From Angelakisella sp. (GTDB lineage Bacteria > Bacillota > Clostridia > Oscillospirales > Ruminococcaceae), in assembly GCA_022794295.1 (NCBI GenBank), contig JAAWEO010000012.1, positions 1 to 24,234 of the forward strand: a stretch of DNA of 24,234 bases, read 5' to 3'. Within the stretch, counting starts at the first letter, position 1, and the number at the start of each line of letters is the position of its first letter. The notes under the pieces were generated by a model. The model saw only the letters and a list, made by a program, of their open reading frames with translations, did no database searches and was not told where the DNA came from. The translations under genes and the position numbers were made by a program. Shown piece by piece: positions 7,817 through 14,889 of the stretch.

Positions 7817-9146
7817 CCGTTCCCCCCAGGGAAATGCTGACCTTCCGGGGGTCCACCTCCCGCTCTGCCAGCATACTGTTGATGTATCCAATGGGGGCAA
7901 AGCCGCTGTGCTTGCGCCACATGGCGTAGCTGTCGCTGGCCCGGACCTCCTCCCGCAGCTGGGCGGCGTACCCGCTGAAATAGGCCGGGTTCAGAGTAGC
8001 CATGGTCTCGCTCATAAGCTCCAGGTCGGCATCCTTGTTCAGCTGGGCCATGTACAGGCTGGCATAGGACCGCTCCTTGGAGATCTCGTAGAAGAACCGG
8101 TAGGAATATTCCTCGAAGCCCAAAAGGTTCGGGTCCCGGGAGCCGGTTTCCCGGGCCCAGGCCTCCACGTCTGCTTCCCTGGTGTGGTAGTCGATCCGCT
8201 CCCCGGGGAGGTAGTCCAGTACCCCGTATTGGTTCGTGTACACCACATAGGAGCTGGTGGCAATGTCGTAGAGCCCCCCCTCCTTGGCAATGTCCTGAAT
8301 GTGAACGTGGCCGCTCAGGTTCAGCCGGACATCATACCGGCGGCAGAGATCCAGAAGCTCCTCCGCGTTTTCCAGAACATAGCCCGCCATCCCCCGGGAG
8401 GTGTGGTCCAAAAGGCTGTGGTGGGTGGCGGTGATCACCTCCGCCCCCTGACGCCGGGCCTCCTGAAGCTGCCCCTCCACCCAGCGGAGGGTGTCCGGGG
8501 AAAGGGCCCCGGCGTTCTGGGGGATGCTCCGGGCCCCTTCCCGGTCGTAGAGGTTGGTGTCCAGAAGAATCAGCCACAGGTCCTCCGAAAGGTGCCAGGT
8601 GTAGCTGAGGCTGGCCTCGTCCCGGGCAGCGGCTCCGCCATAGCCAAGCTCCCTGTAGATCTCCCCGAACTCCTGCCAGGTGACCGATCGGACGTCATAA
8701 AGCTTATCCCGGTTGTAGCCGGAGGAAAAGGCGTTTTGGATATCGTGGTTGCCGGGGATCACCAGGACGGGGATGCCGGCCTCGGGCAGAGCCCGGAGGC
8801 GCCGGGCCAGCTCCAGATGGCTTGCCCGCTCTCCGTTCAGGGTCAGGTCCCCGGTGAGAAGGACTGCCGCCGGGCGCTCCGCAAGCATCTCCCCCAGAAA
8901 AACGTCCACCAGCTGGGCACCGTAGTTCAGCTGCTTCCCGTCCCCGTAGGCATAGGCGGCAGTAAAGGCCTCCCCCTCCCGGACGATGGCAGGGTCCAGG
9001 AAGTGAAGGTCGGTGGCGGTGACCAGGCGCAGGGGCGTTCCCCGGGGAAGCAGGTCCGGCTCCGGCAGGGGCTGGGGGGCAGGGGCACAGGCTGCCAGGG
9101 AAAGGAGCAGGGCCAGGGCGGCGGCAAAAAGGCGAGATGTTTTCAT
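7794..9146 (-). CDS. Lipoprotein metallophosphoesterase (calcineurin-like)
   Basis: 450 residues. Signal peptide with a clean lipobox LAAC (Cys20), so probably anchored to the outer face of the membrane. The metal-binding motifs of the calcineurin-like phosphoesterase fold occur in order: D46-L-H48 (TATDLHF), GDLTLNGE (about 98-105), GNHD (about 133), the histidine-rich THHSLLDH (about 220-227) and GHVHIQD (about 260). It should therefore bind two metal ions and cleave a phosphomono- or diester; the substrate is unknown. The start has AAAGGAG close by. It lies behind ptsH, from which it is separated by a terminator, and has no promoter I can see, so expression probably depends on read-through. 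The C-terminal 150 residues are family-specific and unrecognised. Confidence 0.9.
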   Translation of the reverse strand: MKTSRLFAAALALLLSLAACAPAPQPLPEPDLLPRGTPLRLVTATDLHFLDPAIVREGEAFTAAYAYGDGKQLNYGAQLVDVFLGEMLAERPAAVLLTGDLTLNGERASHLELARRLRALPEAGIPVLVIPGNHDIQNAFSSGYNRDKLYDVRSVTWQEFGEIYRELGYGGAAARDEASLSYTWHLSEDLWLILLDTNLYDREGARSIPQNAGALSPDTLRWVEGQLQEARRQGAEVITATHHSLLDHTSRGMAGYVLENAEELLDLCRRYDVRLNLSGHVHIQDIAKEGGLYDIATSSYVVYTNQYGVLDYLPGERIDYHTREADVEAWARETGSRDPNLLGFEEYSYRFFYEISKERSYASLYMAQLNKDADLELMSETMATLNPAYFSGYAAQLREEVRASDSYAMWRKHSGFAPIGYINSMLAEREVDPRKVSISLGGTVGKQGGG

Positions 9147-9162
9147 AAAAACGGCTCCTTTG

Positions 9163-9203
9163 AAAAGGGCCGCCCCATCTGTTCAGGATGGAACGGCCCT
9201 TTT
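9163..9203 (-). terminator. Terminator between ptsH and the phosphoesterase gene
   Basis: Long hairpin: AAAAGGGCCG (9194-9203 read on the minus strand) pairs perfectly with CGGCCCTTTT (9163-9172), extended inward by TTCCATC/GATGGGG. The T run is short and is followed within a few bases by the ribosome site of the next gene, so it may act as a partial terminator that lowers downstream expression. Confidence 0.8.
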
Positions 9204-9218
9204 ATGTTGTTCTTCTGC

Positions 9219-9482
9219 TTACTCGGAAAAGCCGGAGGCGACCAGCTTCACCAAGGCTTCGACGGCCTGCTGCTCGTCGGCGCCGTCGGCAATGACCTTG
9301 ATGTTGGTGCCGCCTACGATCCCCAGGGAGAGGACCCCCAAAAGGCTCTTGGCGTTTACCCGCCGCTCCTCTTTTTCCACCCAAATAGAGGACTTGAACT
9401 CGTTGGCCTTCTGGATGAAGAAGGTGGCGGGGCGGGCGTGGAGCCCGACGTGGTTCTGGACTGCAACTTCTTTCACAAACAT
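9219..9482 (-). CDS. ptsH: Phosphocarrier protein HPr
   Basis: Carries phosphate from enzyme I to sugar-specific EIIA in the PTS and, when phosphorylated on Ser46, acts as the CcpA cofactor in Firmicutes. The 87-residue product has the usual length, the active site H15 in NHVGLHARPA, and Ser46 in AKSLLGVLSLG, so it should serve both transport and catabolite repression; the presence of His15 argues against the regulatory paralogue Crh. AAGGAG precedes the ATG at 9482; the longer frame upstream is untranslated leader. A strong promoter lies at 9639-9667. No enzyme I gene (ptsI) follows, unlike the common ptsHI arrangement. Confidence 0.96.
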   Translation of the reverse strand: MFVKEVAVQNHVGLHARPATFFIQKANEFKSSIWVEKEERRVNAKSLLGVLSLGIVGGTNIKVIADGADEQQAVEALVKLVASGFSE

Positions 9483-9638
9483 AACAAATTCTCCTTGTCT
9501 CTGCATCGAGGGACCGGTCCTCCCTTTCCATTGGGCGCCGCCGGCGTCTGTCCTTGTGGCAGACACAGGGCGGCCGCTGTTTGATCTCTGACCGGTTCCA
9601 GGGCGGGGTAGGTTGAAGATAACCCGTTGTACCTCTAG
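9483..9638 (-). other. 5' untranslated leader of ptsH
   Basis: About 150 bases between the predicted transcript start and ptsH. It has short inverted repeats (GGACCGGTCC near 9510; TGTCTGCC-ACAAGG-ACAGACG near 9547-9566) but no terminator-like run of T and no riboswitch I recognise. Confidence 0.4.
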
Positions 9639-9667
9639 ATTATAAAGGGCAGGGCGGATTCCGTCAA
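9639..9667 (-). promoter_or_regulatory. Promoter of ptsH
   Basis: Minus strand: -35 TTGACG (9662-9667), 17-bp spacer, -10 TATAAT (9639-9644), a near-consensus sigma-A promoter about 160 bases upstream of ptsH. Confidence 0.8.
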
Positions 9668-9753
9668 CGGAAAAACTGCCTAAAGATGGGGTTTTTTCCG
9701 ATTTTCTGCTTGTTTTCCAGAACGCCCCGAAAATCAAATCGGTTATTTGTGCA

Positions 9754-10482
9754 TCATTGCCATAAAGTTTTCAACGGTATCAGCAGATTATACAGGATGG
9801 GAAAGAGAAGGGCGGGGAGAAGATTGGCGGTTTTGATCTTTACCACCCCAAAGAAATTGATGCCGATGCACAGCACAATACCGTACCCCACCATGCACAG
9901 CTGGTCCAGAAGGGTCCCCACCAGTACCCCCCGGAGGGTCCCGGCCAAAAGGGTAAGGGCCCCCTGGTAAAGGAGCACCGTCAGGGCGGAGCAGGGCACC
10001 CCCACCCCCAGGCTGGAGGCCAGGATCAGGGCGGCGATAAAGTCCAGGGAGCTTTTGGTAAGGAGGATGGTGTACCCCTGGCCCAGTCCGTCCTGGATGG
10101 ACCCCATAATGGTCATGGCCCCGGCGCAGAACAGCACCGAAGCACTGATGAAGCCCTTGGAGAAGTTCCCGGCCCGGAGCTTCCTTTCGATGACATCCCC
10201 GGCGCCGTTCAGCCGTTCCTCAATGTGGAGCAGCTCCCCCAAAAGGGTCCCCGCCGCCAGGCTGCCCAGCAAAAGCAGCTCCCCGGAGGAGGAGATGCGC
10301 CCGGTGGCGGCGTCCACGGTGAGCATGGTGGAAAGGATGCCGTTAAGGCCGATGATGCTGGTGGAAAGCCCCAGCATATAGGTCACCGCCTGGTTGATCC
10401 GCTCCGGAAGGCCCTTCTTGATGCAAAGGCCGATGCAGCCCCCGACGATCACTGCAAAAACGTTGATGATGGTTCCTGTCAT
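9754..10482 (-). CDS. DUF554 family membrane protein
   Basis: 242 residues, strongly hydrophobic, beginning MTGTIINVFAVIVGGCIGLCIKKG, with features typical of the DUF554 (YdfK/YqgA-like) family: the short loop GLPERINQAV after the first segment, LGLSTSIIGLNG, and FCAGAMTIMGSIQDGLG. Six to seven membrane segments are likely; a transport role has been supposed for the family but no substrate is established. The ATG at 10482 overlaps the trmD stop in an ATGA, so translation is coupled; the longer frame to 10776 is trmD read in another frame. It takes the place where rplS usually follows trmD. No clear terminator follows before the ptsH promoter. Confidence 0.88.
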   Translation of the reverse strand: MTGTIINVFAVIVGGCIGLCIKKGLPERINQAVTYMLGLSTSIIGLNGILSTMLTVDAATGRISSSGELLLLGSLAAGTLLGELLHIEERLNGAGDVIERKLRAGNFSKGFISASVLFCAGAMTIMGSIQDGLGQGYTILLTKSSLDFIAALILASSLGVGVPCSALTVLLYQGALTLLAGTLRGVLVGTLLDQLCMVGYGIVLCIGINFFGVVKIKTANLLPALLFPILYNLLIPLKTLWQ

Positions 10483-11246
10483 GTTACAGCACTTCCGTCC
10501 TTCAAAATTTCCCCCTCCTCCAGCTGTGCCAGAAAGGCCCGGTCCGCCTTGGTAAGGGGGGCGGTCTCCAGCAGCTCGGGCCGCTTTTGCCGGGTCACCA
10601 AAAGGGACTGCTCCCGCCGCCATTTGGCGATGTTGGCGTGGTGCCCGGTCAGGAGCACCGGGGGCACCGGGATGCCGTTCCAAACAGCGGGGTGGCTGTA
10701 CTGGGGGTACTCCAGAAGGCCATTGTACAGGCTCTCGTCGGTAAAGCAGCTTTCGTCGCTGAGCACCCCGGGGCAAAGGCGGGCCACTGCGTCCACCATG
10801 GCCAGGGCGGGGAGCTCCCCCCCAGTGAGGACAAAGTCCCCCAGGGAAAGCTCCTCGTCCACGATCTGGTCCAGCACCCGCTGGTCCACCCCCTCGTAGT
10901 GGCCGCAGAGGAACATCAGGTGGGGGCGTTTTGCCAGCTCCACCGCCTTTTGCTGGGTAAACAGCTTCCCCTGGGGGGAGGGGAAGATCACATAGGGCTT
11001 GTCCCCGGAGGCCCGGCAGATCTCCTCCCAGCAGCGGTAGATGGGGGCGGCCTGCATCAGCATCCCCTTGCCGCCGCCGTAGGTGGCGTCGTCCACCCGG
11101 TTGTGCTTGTTGCCGGCGTAGTCCCGGATGTTCCAGTACCGGACCTGGATCTTCCCGGCCCGCTGGGCCCGTCCGATGATGCTCTCATCGGTAACCGCCT
11201 GGCACATATCCACAAAAAGGGTGGCGACCTCGAACCGCGGGATCAT
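10479..11246 (-). CDS. trmD: tRNA (guanine-N1-)-methyltransferase
   Basis: Methylates G37 next to the anticodon of tRNAs reading CNN codons, preventing +1 frameshifting, with S-adenosylmethionine as donor. 255 residues, as in the family. Visible signatures are the SPOUT trefoil-knot segments: YGGGKGMLM near 60, MFLCGHYEGVDQRVL near 112-126, and LSLGDFVLTGGELPALAMVDAVARL near 132-155. The start overlaps the rimM stop in ATGA, and its end overlaps the DUF554 gene start in ATGA, so three genes are translationally linked. rimM-trmD adjacency is widespread in bacteria. Nothing unusual in the protein. Confidence 0.96.
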   Translation of the reverse strand: MIPRFEVATLFVDMCQAVTDESIIGRAQRAGKIQVRYWNIRDYAGNKHNRVDDATYGGGKGMLMQAAPIYRCWEEICRASGDKPYVIFPSPQGKLFTQQKAVELAKRPHLMFLCGHYEGVDQRVLDQIVDEELSLGDFVLTGGELPALAMVDAVARLCPGVLSDESCFTDESLYNGLLEYPQYSHPAVWNGIPVPPVLLTGHHANIAKWRREQSLLVTRQKRPELLETAPLTKADRAFLAQLEEGEILKDGSAVT

Positions 11247-11749
11247 TGGAACAACCCCTCCAGGGGGCGGATGAGCATGACTCCGCCCTCAAGATCGATG
11301 TCCAGCACCACCTGGGGGATGGCGGGGACCAACTGGACCCGGCCATCGGGGAAGGCCACGTGGTAGACGTCGTTGGCCCCGGTTTCGGTAACGTCCCGGA
11401 GGGTGCCGTACACCTCCCCGGTGTCGGCGTCCTTTACCGAAAGGCCCATAAGATCCTGGAGGTAATACTGGCCCTCCTCCAGGGTGTCCTCCTCCCGGTC
11501 CAGCCAGAGGACCCGCCCCCGGAGGGCCTGGGCGGCCTCGGGGGTGTCCACTCCTTCCAGCTTCAGAAGGACCATGTTCTTCTGCACCCGGCACCGCTCC
11601 GCCTTTTTTGGGGTGGCCCCCCCGTCCAGGTAGAAGGTGCCTATGGGCACCAGGGCCTCCGGTCCGTCACACCAGGGCAGGACCTTTACCTCCCCCCGCA
11701 GGCCGTGGGTGGAGACGATCTTGCCGCATTCCAGAAAACGCTTCTTCAT
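11243..11749 (-). CDS. rimM: 16S rRNA processing protein RimM
   Basis: Assists maturation of the 30S head and binds ribosomal protein S19. 168 residues: the N-terminal beta-barrel domain begins CGKIVSTHGLRGEVKVLPWCD (about 7-27), followed by a linker and the C-terminal PRC-barrel-like domain (YYLQDLMGLSVKD to the end, with VVLDIDLEGGVMLIRPLEGLF). AAGGA lies before the ATG. It is downstream of khpA, separated by a 34-base hairpin, and directly coupled to trmD. Confidence 0.94.
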   Translation of the reverse strand: MKKRFLECGKIVSTHGLRGEVKVLPWCDGPEALVPIGTFYLDGGATPKKAERCRVQKNMVLLKLEGVDTPEAAQALRGRVLWLDREEDTLEEGQYYLQDLMGLSVKDADTGEVYGTLRDVTETGANDVYHVAFPDGRVQLVPAIPQVVLDIDLEGGVMLIRPLEGLFQ

Positions 11750-11767
11750 CCTTGCTCCTTAACGAAA

Positions 11768-11801
11768 GCCGGGGACCGCAACCCCTGTTGCAGTCCCCGG
11801 C
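11768..11801 (-). terminator. Strong hairpin between khpA and rimM, possible attenuator
   Basis: Minus strand: GCCGGGGAC-(T)-GCAAC pairs with GTTGC-(G)-GTCCCCGGC around a short loop, followed by TTTCGTT rather than a full T run. It sits inside the ffh operon. It may be a leaky terminator, or a processing/stability element that separates khpA from rimM-trmD levels. Confidence 0.6.
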
Positions 11802-11818
11802 GGATTCATCCTCCGGGA

Positions 11819-12067
11819 TCAGTCAATCTCCACGGCGGCCTTCATGCTGGCCTTGTTGGCAGCGGCGCGGACCACGGTGCGGATGGCCTTGGCGATGCGC
11901 CCCTGCTTGCCGATGACCCGGCCCATATCATCCGGAGCCACATGGAGGTGAAACACCACGGTGTTGTCCTCGGTGGGCTCGTCCACCGTGACGTTTACCG
12001 CGTTTTTTTCATCTACAAGGCCCTGGGAGATGGCGACGATCAGTTGGGAAATGGTCTGGGTATCCAT
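11819..12067 (-). CDS. khpA: KH-domain RNA-binding protein KhpA
   Basis: Small single-KH protein that, in other Firmicutes, pairs with KhpB (Jag/EloR) and affects cell division and RNA regulation. 82 residues with the GxxG loop at 53-56 (VIGKQGRIAKAIRTVVRAAA). The location between rpsP and rimM is the standard one for khpA. Start chosen at MDTQTISQ (ATG 12067), which matches the family length; AAGGAGG lies 12 bases upstream, a rather wide spacing, and an alternative TTG start at 12097 overlaps that site and is less likely. Confidence 0.9.
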   Translation of the reverse strand: MDTQTISQLIVAISQGLVDEKNAVNVTVDEPTEDNTVVFHLHVAPDDMGRVIGKQGRIAKAIRTVVRAAANKASMKAAVEID

Positions 12068-12191
12068 AGTGAAACGATTCCTCCTTGGGGTGGTCAAAAA
12101 CAGGTTGTCTTAGAGTCTGTTCAAGCTCTCCAAGTATGCCGGAAGGGAAGGAAATGCCCTGGCGGCGTGCGGGGAGGTTTTGAATGGGCTC

Positions 12192-12434
12192 TTACAGAAT
12201 GCCGTTGAGCTTCAGAAGAGCCCGGACGGTATCGGTGGGCTGGGCGCCGCTGGCCAGCCACTTCTTGGCCTTCTCCGCGTCCACCTTAAACTCGGAGGGG
12301 TTCTTGGTGGGGTCGTAGGTGCCTACCTCCTCGATGAAGCGGCCATCCCGGGGATAGCGGGAATCGGCCACCACGACACGGTAAAAAGGAGCCTTCTTGG
12401 CGCCCATGCGGCGCAGTCTGATCTTGACGGACAT
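12192..12434 (-). CDS. rpsP: 30S ribosomal protein S16
   Basis: 80 residues beginning MSVKIRLRRMGAKKAPFYRVVVAD and containing the conserved YDP (GTYDPTKNP) and a C-terminal segment DTVRALLKLNGI, as in bacterial S16, which helps assemble the 30S body. GGAGGT precedes the ATG at 12434; the longer frame to 12560 has no ribosome site. It is the third gene of the ffh operon, in the conserved order ffh-rpsP-khpA-rimM-trmD. Confidence 0.97.
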   Translation of the reverse strand: MSVKIRLRRMGAKKAPFYRVVVADSRYPRDGRFIEEVGTYDPTKNPSEFKVDAEKAKKWLASGAQPTDTVRALLKLNGIL

Positions 12435-12516
12435 AAGTATTACCTCCAAAAATTTTATCATGTGATAGTATCCAACACCGGCGGCAAGCCGGCGGATCAT
12501 CCGTTTTACAGGGGGA

Positions 12517-13881
12517 CTACATGGGGAAACCGGGCATTCCGCCAGGCATCCCGCCGCCAAAGGGCAGGCGGCCCCGGCGTTTCTTTCCCTTGCCCCCCAA
12601 CTGCTTCATCAGCTTCTGCATCTGCTCCAGCTGGCGGATCAGGCGGTTTACATCCTCCACCCGGGTGCCGCTGCCGGCGGCGATGCGCCGCTTTCGGGAG
12701 GGGTTCATCAGGGAGGGCTTCTCCCGCTCGGCGGGGGTCATGGAGAGGATGATGGACTCGGTGCGGCGCAGCTGCTTTTCCCCCTCCTGGGCATCCTCCT
12801 CGCTTACCTTTCCCCCCATCCCCGGGATCATATCCAGAATGCTGGAAAGGGAGCCCATCTTCTTCATCTGGGCCATCTGGTCCAGCAGGTCGTTAAAGTC
12901 CAGCTGGCCCTCCTTCAGCTTTTTAGCGGCGGCGGCAGCAGCCTCGGCGTCCACCTGGGCCCCGGCCTTTTCAATAAGGGTCATCACGTCCCCAAAGCCC
13001 AGGATACGGGAGGCCATGCGGTCGGGGTAGAAGGGCTCCAGATCCCCGATCTTTTCCCCCACCCCGGCAAATTTAATGGGCTTGCCGGTGGCCGCCCGGA
13101 CCGAAAGGGCCGCACCGCCCCGGGTATCGCCGTCCAGCTTGGTGAGGATCACTCCGTCCACCCCCAGGGCGGTGTCGAAGCTCTGGGCCACGGTCACCGC
13201 GTCCTGACCGGTCATGGAGTCGATGACCAGAAGGGTCTCGTGGGGCTTTACCTGCTCCTTGATGCCCTGGAGCTCCTGCATCAGCGCCTCGTCAATGTGG
13301 AGGCGCCCGGCGGTATCGATAATGACAATGTCGTTGCCGTAATCCCCCGCGTGCTGAAGGGCCTTTTTGCAGATCAGGAGGGGATCGGCCTGGCCCATCT
13401 CAAAGACGGGGACCCCGGCCTTCTGTCCCACCACCTTCAGCTGATCGATGGCGGCAGGGCGGTAGATGTCACAGGCCACCAGCAGGGGGCGCTTGCCCTG
13501 CTGCTTAAAGTGATAGGCCAGCTTGGCGCTGTGGGTAGTTTTACCGGAGCCCTGGAGGCCGCACATCAGAATAATGGTGGGGATCCGGGAGGAGAGGTTG
13601 ATCCGGGTGTGGGTGGCCCCCATTAGGGCGGTCATCTCGTCATTGACGATCTTAATGACCTGCTGGGCGGGGGTCAGGCTTTGGAGGACCTGTTCTCCCA
13701 CCGCCTTTTCGGTGACGGTTTTCACAAAGTCCTTGGCCACCTTATAGTTGACGTCGGCCTCCAGAAGGGCAAGGCGCACCTCCCGCATGGCCTCCTTTAC
13801 GTCGGCTTCGCTGAGCTTGCCGCGGTTTTTCAGCTTCTTAAAGGCTGCGGACAGCTTTTCGGACAGTCCTTCAAAGGCCAC
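12517..13881 (-). CDS. ffh: Signal recognition particle protein Ffh (SRP54)
   Basis: GTPase that binds signal sequences and SRP RNA and delivers nascent membrane proteins to FtsY. 454 residues: N-domain helices (1-90), G-domain with P-loop GLQGSGKTTHSAKLA (about 105-120), DIYRPAAIDQL, IIDTAGRLHID, the LTKLDGDTRGGAALS region and GEKIGDLEPF, and a Met-rich M-domain (about 300-454) with the RNA-binding segment SIILSMTPAEREKP and RKRRIAAGSG. The C-terminus ends in a short Gly/Met/Pro-rich tail. Translation begins at GTG 13881, with GGGAGGG upstream. The start lies 21 bases after the ylxM stop, so the two are co-transcribed. Confidence 0.97.
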   Translation of the reverse strand: MAFEGLSEKLSAAFKKLKNRGKLSEADVKEAMREVRLALLEADVNYKVAKDFVKTVTEKAVGEQVLQSLTPAQQVIKIVNDEMTALMGATHTRINLSSRIPTIILMCGLQGSGKTTHSAKLAYHFKQQGKRPLLVACDIYRPAAIDQLKVVGQKAGVPVFEMGQADPLLICKKALQHAGDYGNDIVIIDTAGRLHIDEALMQELQGIKEQVKPHETLLVIDSMTGQDAVTVAQSFDTALGVDGVILTKLDGDTRGGAALSVRAATGKPIKFAGVGEKIGDLEPFYPDRMASRILGFGDVMTLIEKAGAQVDAEAAAAAAKKLKEGQLDFNDLLDQMAQMKKMGSLSSILDMIPGMGGKVSEEDAQEGEKQLRRTESIILSMTPAEREKPSLMNPSRKRRIAAGSGTRVEDVNRLIRQLEQMQKLMKQLGGKGKKRRGRLPFGGGMPGGMPGFPM

Positions 13882-13902
13882 AGGGGTTCCCTCCCTTCCC
13901 GG

Positions 13903-14271
13903 TTATTCGGCATCACTGATCTCCCCTGCCAGGGTGATGATTCGGTCGGTTCTGGAATAGATCTCGTTGGACGCCCCGAAGCGGTCGTTGATCCGCTCGA
14001 TGTCCTTGGCAAGGCCGGTGATCTCGTCCAGGCACTCCTGGATGCGGCGAAAGCGCGCGGCCAGGCGGAGGTGCTCCTCGTAATCCAGCAGCTGGCTTTC
14101 CGCCCGCTTGATGGAATCCCGCACCCCCTGCCGGGTGATGCCGCTGTGGGAGGCGATCTCCGCCAGGGAAAGGTCCTCGTTATAATAGAGCTCCACAACA
14201 TCCCGTTGTTTTTCGGTCAACATCTCACCGTAAAAGTCCAGAAGCAGGGAGATCTCCAGGTTTTTTCCCAC
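13903..14271 (-). CDS. ylxM: YlxM/UPF0122 family helix-turn-helix protein
   Basis: Small DNA-binding-like protein encoded next to ffh in most Firmicutes and thought to modulate SRP function. 122 residues: LLLDFYGEMLTEKQRDVVELYYNEDLSLAEIASHSGITRQGVRDSIKRAE carries a sigma-factor region-4-like helix-turn-helix, followed by a helical tail. GTG 14271 (MGKNLEIS) is chosen because AGAGGAG lies eight bases before it and the homologous N-terminus begins there; an ATG at 14289 has no ribosome site. It is the first gene of the operon and only about 65 bases from its promoter. Confidence 0.92.
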   Translation of the reverse strand: MGKNLEISLLLDFYGEMLTEKQRDVVELYYNEDLSLAEIASHSGITRQGVRDSIKRAESQLLDYEEHLRLAARFRRIQECLDEITGLAKDIERINDRFGASNEIYSRTDRIITLAGEISDAE

Positions 14272-14292
14272 CGGCGCAGCTCCTCTCATAAC

Positions 14293-14384
14293 TGTAAAGG
14301 CTTTTTCTTTACAACACAGGCACAAAATCACTTTTGTTATTATACCGGGACAAGGGCTATCTGTCAAGGCCTTTTTCTTTACAT
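14293..14384. promoter_or_regulatory. Pair of matching dyads flanking the ylxM-ffh promoter
   Basis: Two near-identical sites of about 22 bp, 69-70 bp apart: CTGTAAAGGCTTTTTCTTTACA (14292-14313, given here as 22 letters only in two parts: arms TGTAAAG and CTTTACA) and its variant at 14361-14383 with arms TGTCAAG and CTTTACA. The second overlaps the -35 box and the first lies in the untranslated leader. The arrangement suggests operators for a dimeric regulator able to loop the promoter; the regulator is unknown. Confidence 0.45.
14339..14367 (-). promoter_or_regulatory. Consensus promoter of the ylxM-ffh operon
   Basis: Minus strand: -35 TTGACA (14362-14367), 17-bp spacer, -10 TATAAT (14339-14344), a perfect match to the sigma-A consensus. 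It drives ylxM-ffh-rpsP-khpA-rimM-trmD-DUF554. Confidence 0.9.
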
Positions 14385-14423
14385 CTGCAAAAAACTTTTC
14401 GGGGCGATTCGACAAACCAGCGA

Positions 14424-14463
14424 AAAAGCTCCCGGCACACTGGGCAATTCGGTGTGCCGGGAG
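14424..14463 (-). terminator. Terminator of the blaI-M56/M23 operon
   Basis: Perfect 12-bp stem CTCCCGGCACAC/GTGTGCCGGGAG (14429-14440 and 14452-14463), followed on the minus strand by CTTTTTCGC. It points away from the metallopeptidase gene, whose stop is 418 bases upstream, and lies just before the ylxM promoter. So the operon would have a 3' untranslated tail of about 450 bases that includes repeat copy 2. Confidence 0.75.
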
Positions 14464-14474
14464 GGGGGCTGAGA

Positions 14475-14506
14475 TTGCAAAACACCCCACTGGGGTGTAT
14501 TTGCAG
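14475..14506. repeat. Inverted repeat next to the terminator
   Basis: TGCAAA-A-CACCCC (14476-14488) pairs with GGGGTG-T-ATTTGCA (14492-14505) around ACT. It would form a stable hairpin in the 3' tail of the metallopeptidase transcript, without a T run. Confidence 0.65.
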
Positions 14507-14536
14507 GGCAGCTGGGTGCAGGGCGAGCAGGCTTCT

Positions 14537-14731
14537 CCTTTCTTTTTTTCTTTCAAAAAGAAAGGAGCAAAGAAAAATGCGCCCTCCGGTAAGGATGTGG
14601 GGAGAGTTTCGCTCCCTGCGGGGAGCGACCAGGGCGCCGCCCTGGACCTGCCGCCCTTTGAAAAGGGCGGCCCCAAACTTTAGACCCTACGGGAGTGTGT
14701 GCGGGGCGAAAGGCTGTGCCTGGAGTCTTGG
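14537..14731 (+). repeat. Intergenic repeat family A, copy 2 (full length)
   Basis: It begins with CTTTC-rich/GAAAG-rich inverted arms (14540-14563), then AAAGAAAAATGCGCCCTCCGG, and continues as copy 1 through 14731. The first hairpin arm is CGCTCC/GGGAGCG where copy 1 has CGCCCG/CGGGCG, so pairing is kept although the bases differ; the CCAGGGC and CCGCCCTTT hairpins are identical. Non-coding. Confidence 0.85.
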
Positions 14732-14751
14732 ATTGATAGGAACTGCCCCCA

Positions 14752-14889
14752 TCCAGTTCATCAAAGGCAGGGGAATCGCTTCGCCTTGTGCCCGTTAAGA
14801 CTCCAGGCACCCGCCATCCCTTTCGCACACCGTTAAGCCGCGAAAGCGGCGGGTAGGGTCTGCGGGGCTGGAGGCGGCCATCAGGCCGT
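14752..14889 (+). repeat. Repeat modules D and tail, first copy
   Basis: Module D (TCCAGTTCATCAAAGGCAGG onward, 14752-14796) is matched at 19410-19453. The tail module (AGACTCCAGGCACCC to GGGTAGGGTCT, 14798-14861) recurs at 19454-19518 and 19555-19617, and, reverse-complemented, forms the end of both family-A copies. It includes the small hairpin GCCGC-GAAA-GCGGC. GCGGCCATCAGGCCG (14875-14889) recurs at 19523-19537. It abuts, and its last bases overlap, the metallopeptidase stop codon. Confidence 0.8.

Noticed and set aside
7017..9584. 855-residue plus-strand ORF opposite rpoN, the phosphoesterase and ptsH
   Set aside because: It spans several real minus-strand genes, including their stops, promoter and terminator; its low-complexity composition is that of a GC-rich antisense frame.
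9668..9753. CCGATTT/AAATCGG and GATTTTC/GAAAATC arms as a terminator of the trmD-DUF554 operon
   Set aside because: The arms are far apart and no T run follows on the minus strand.
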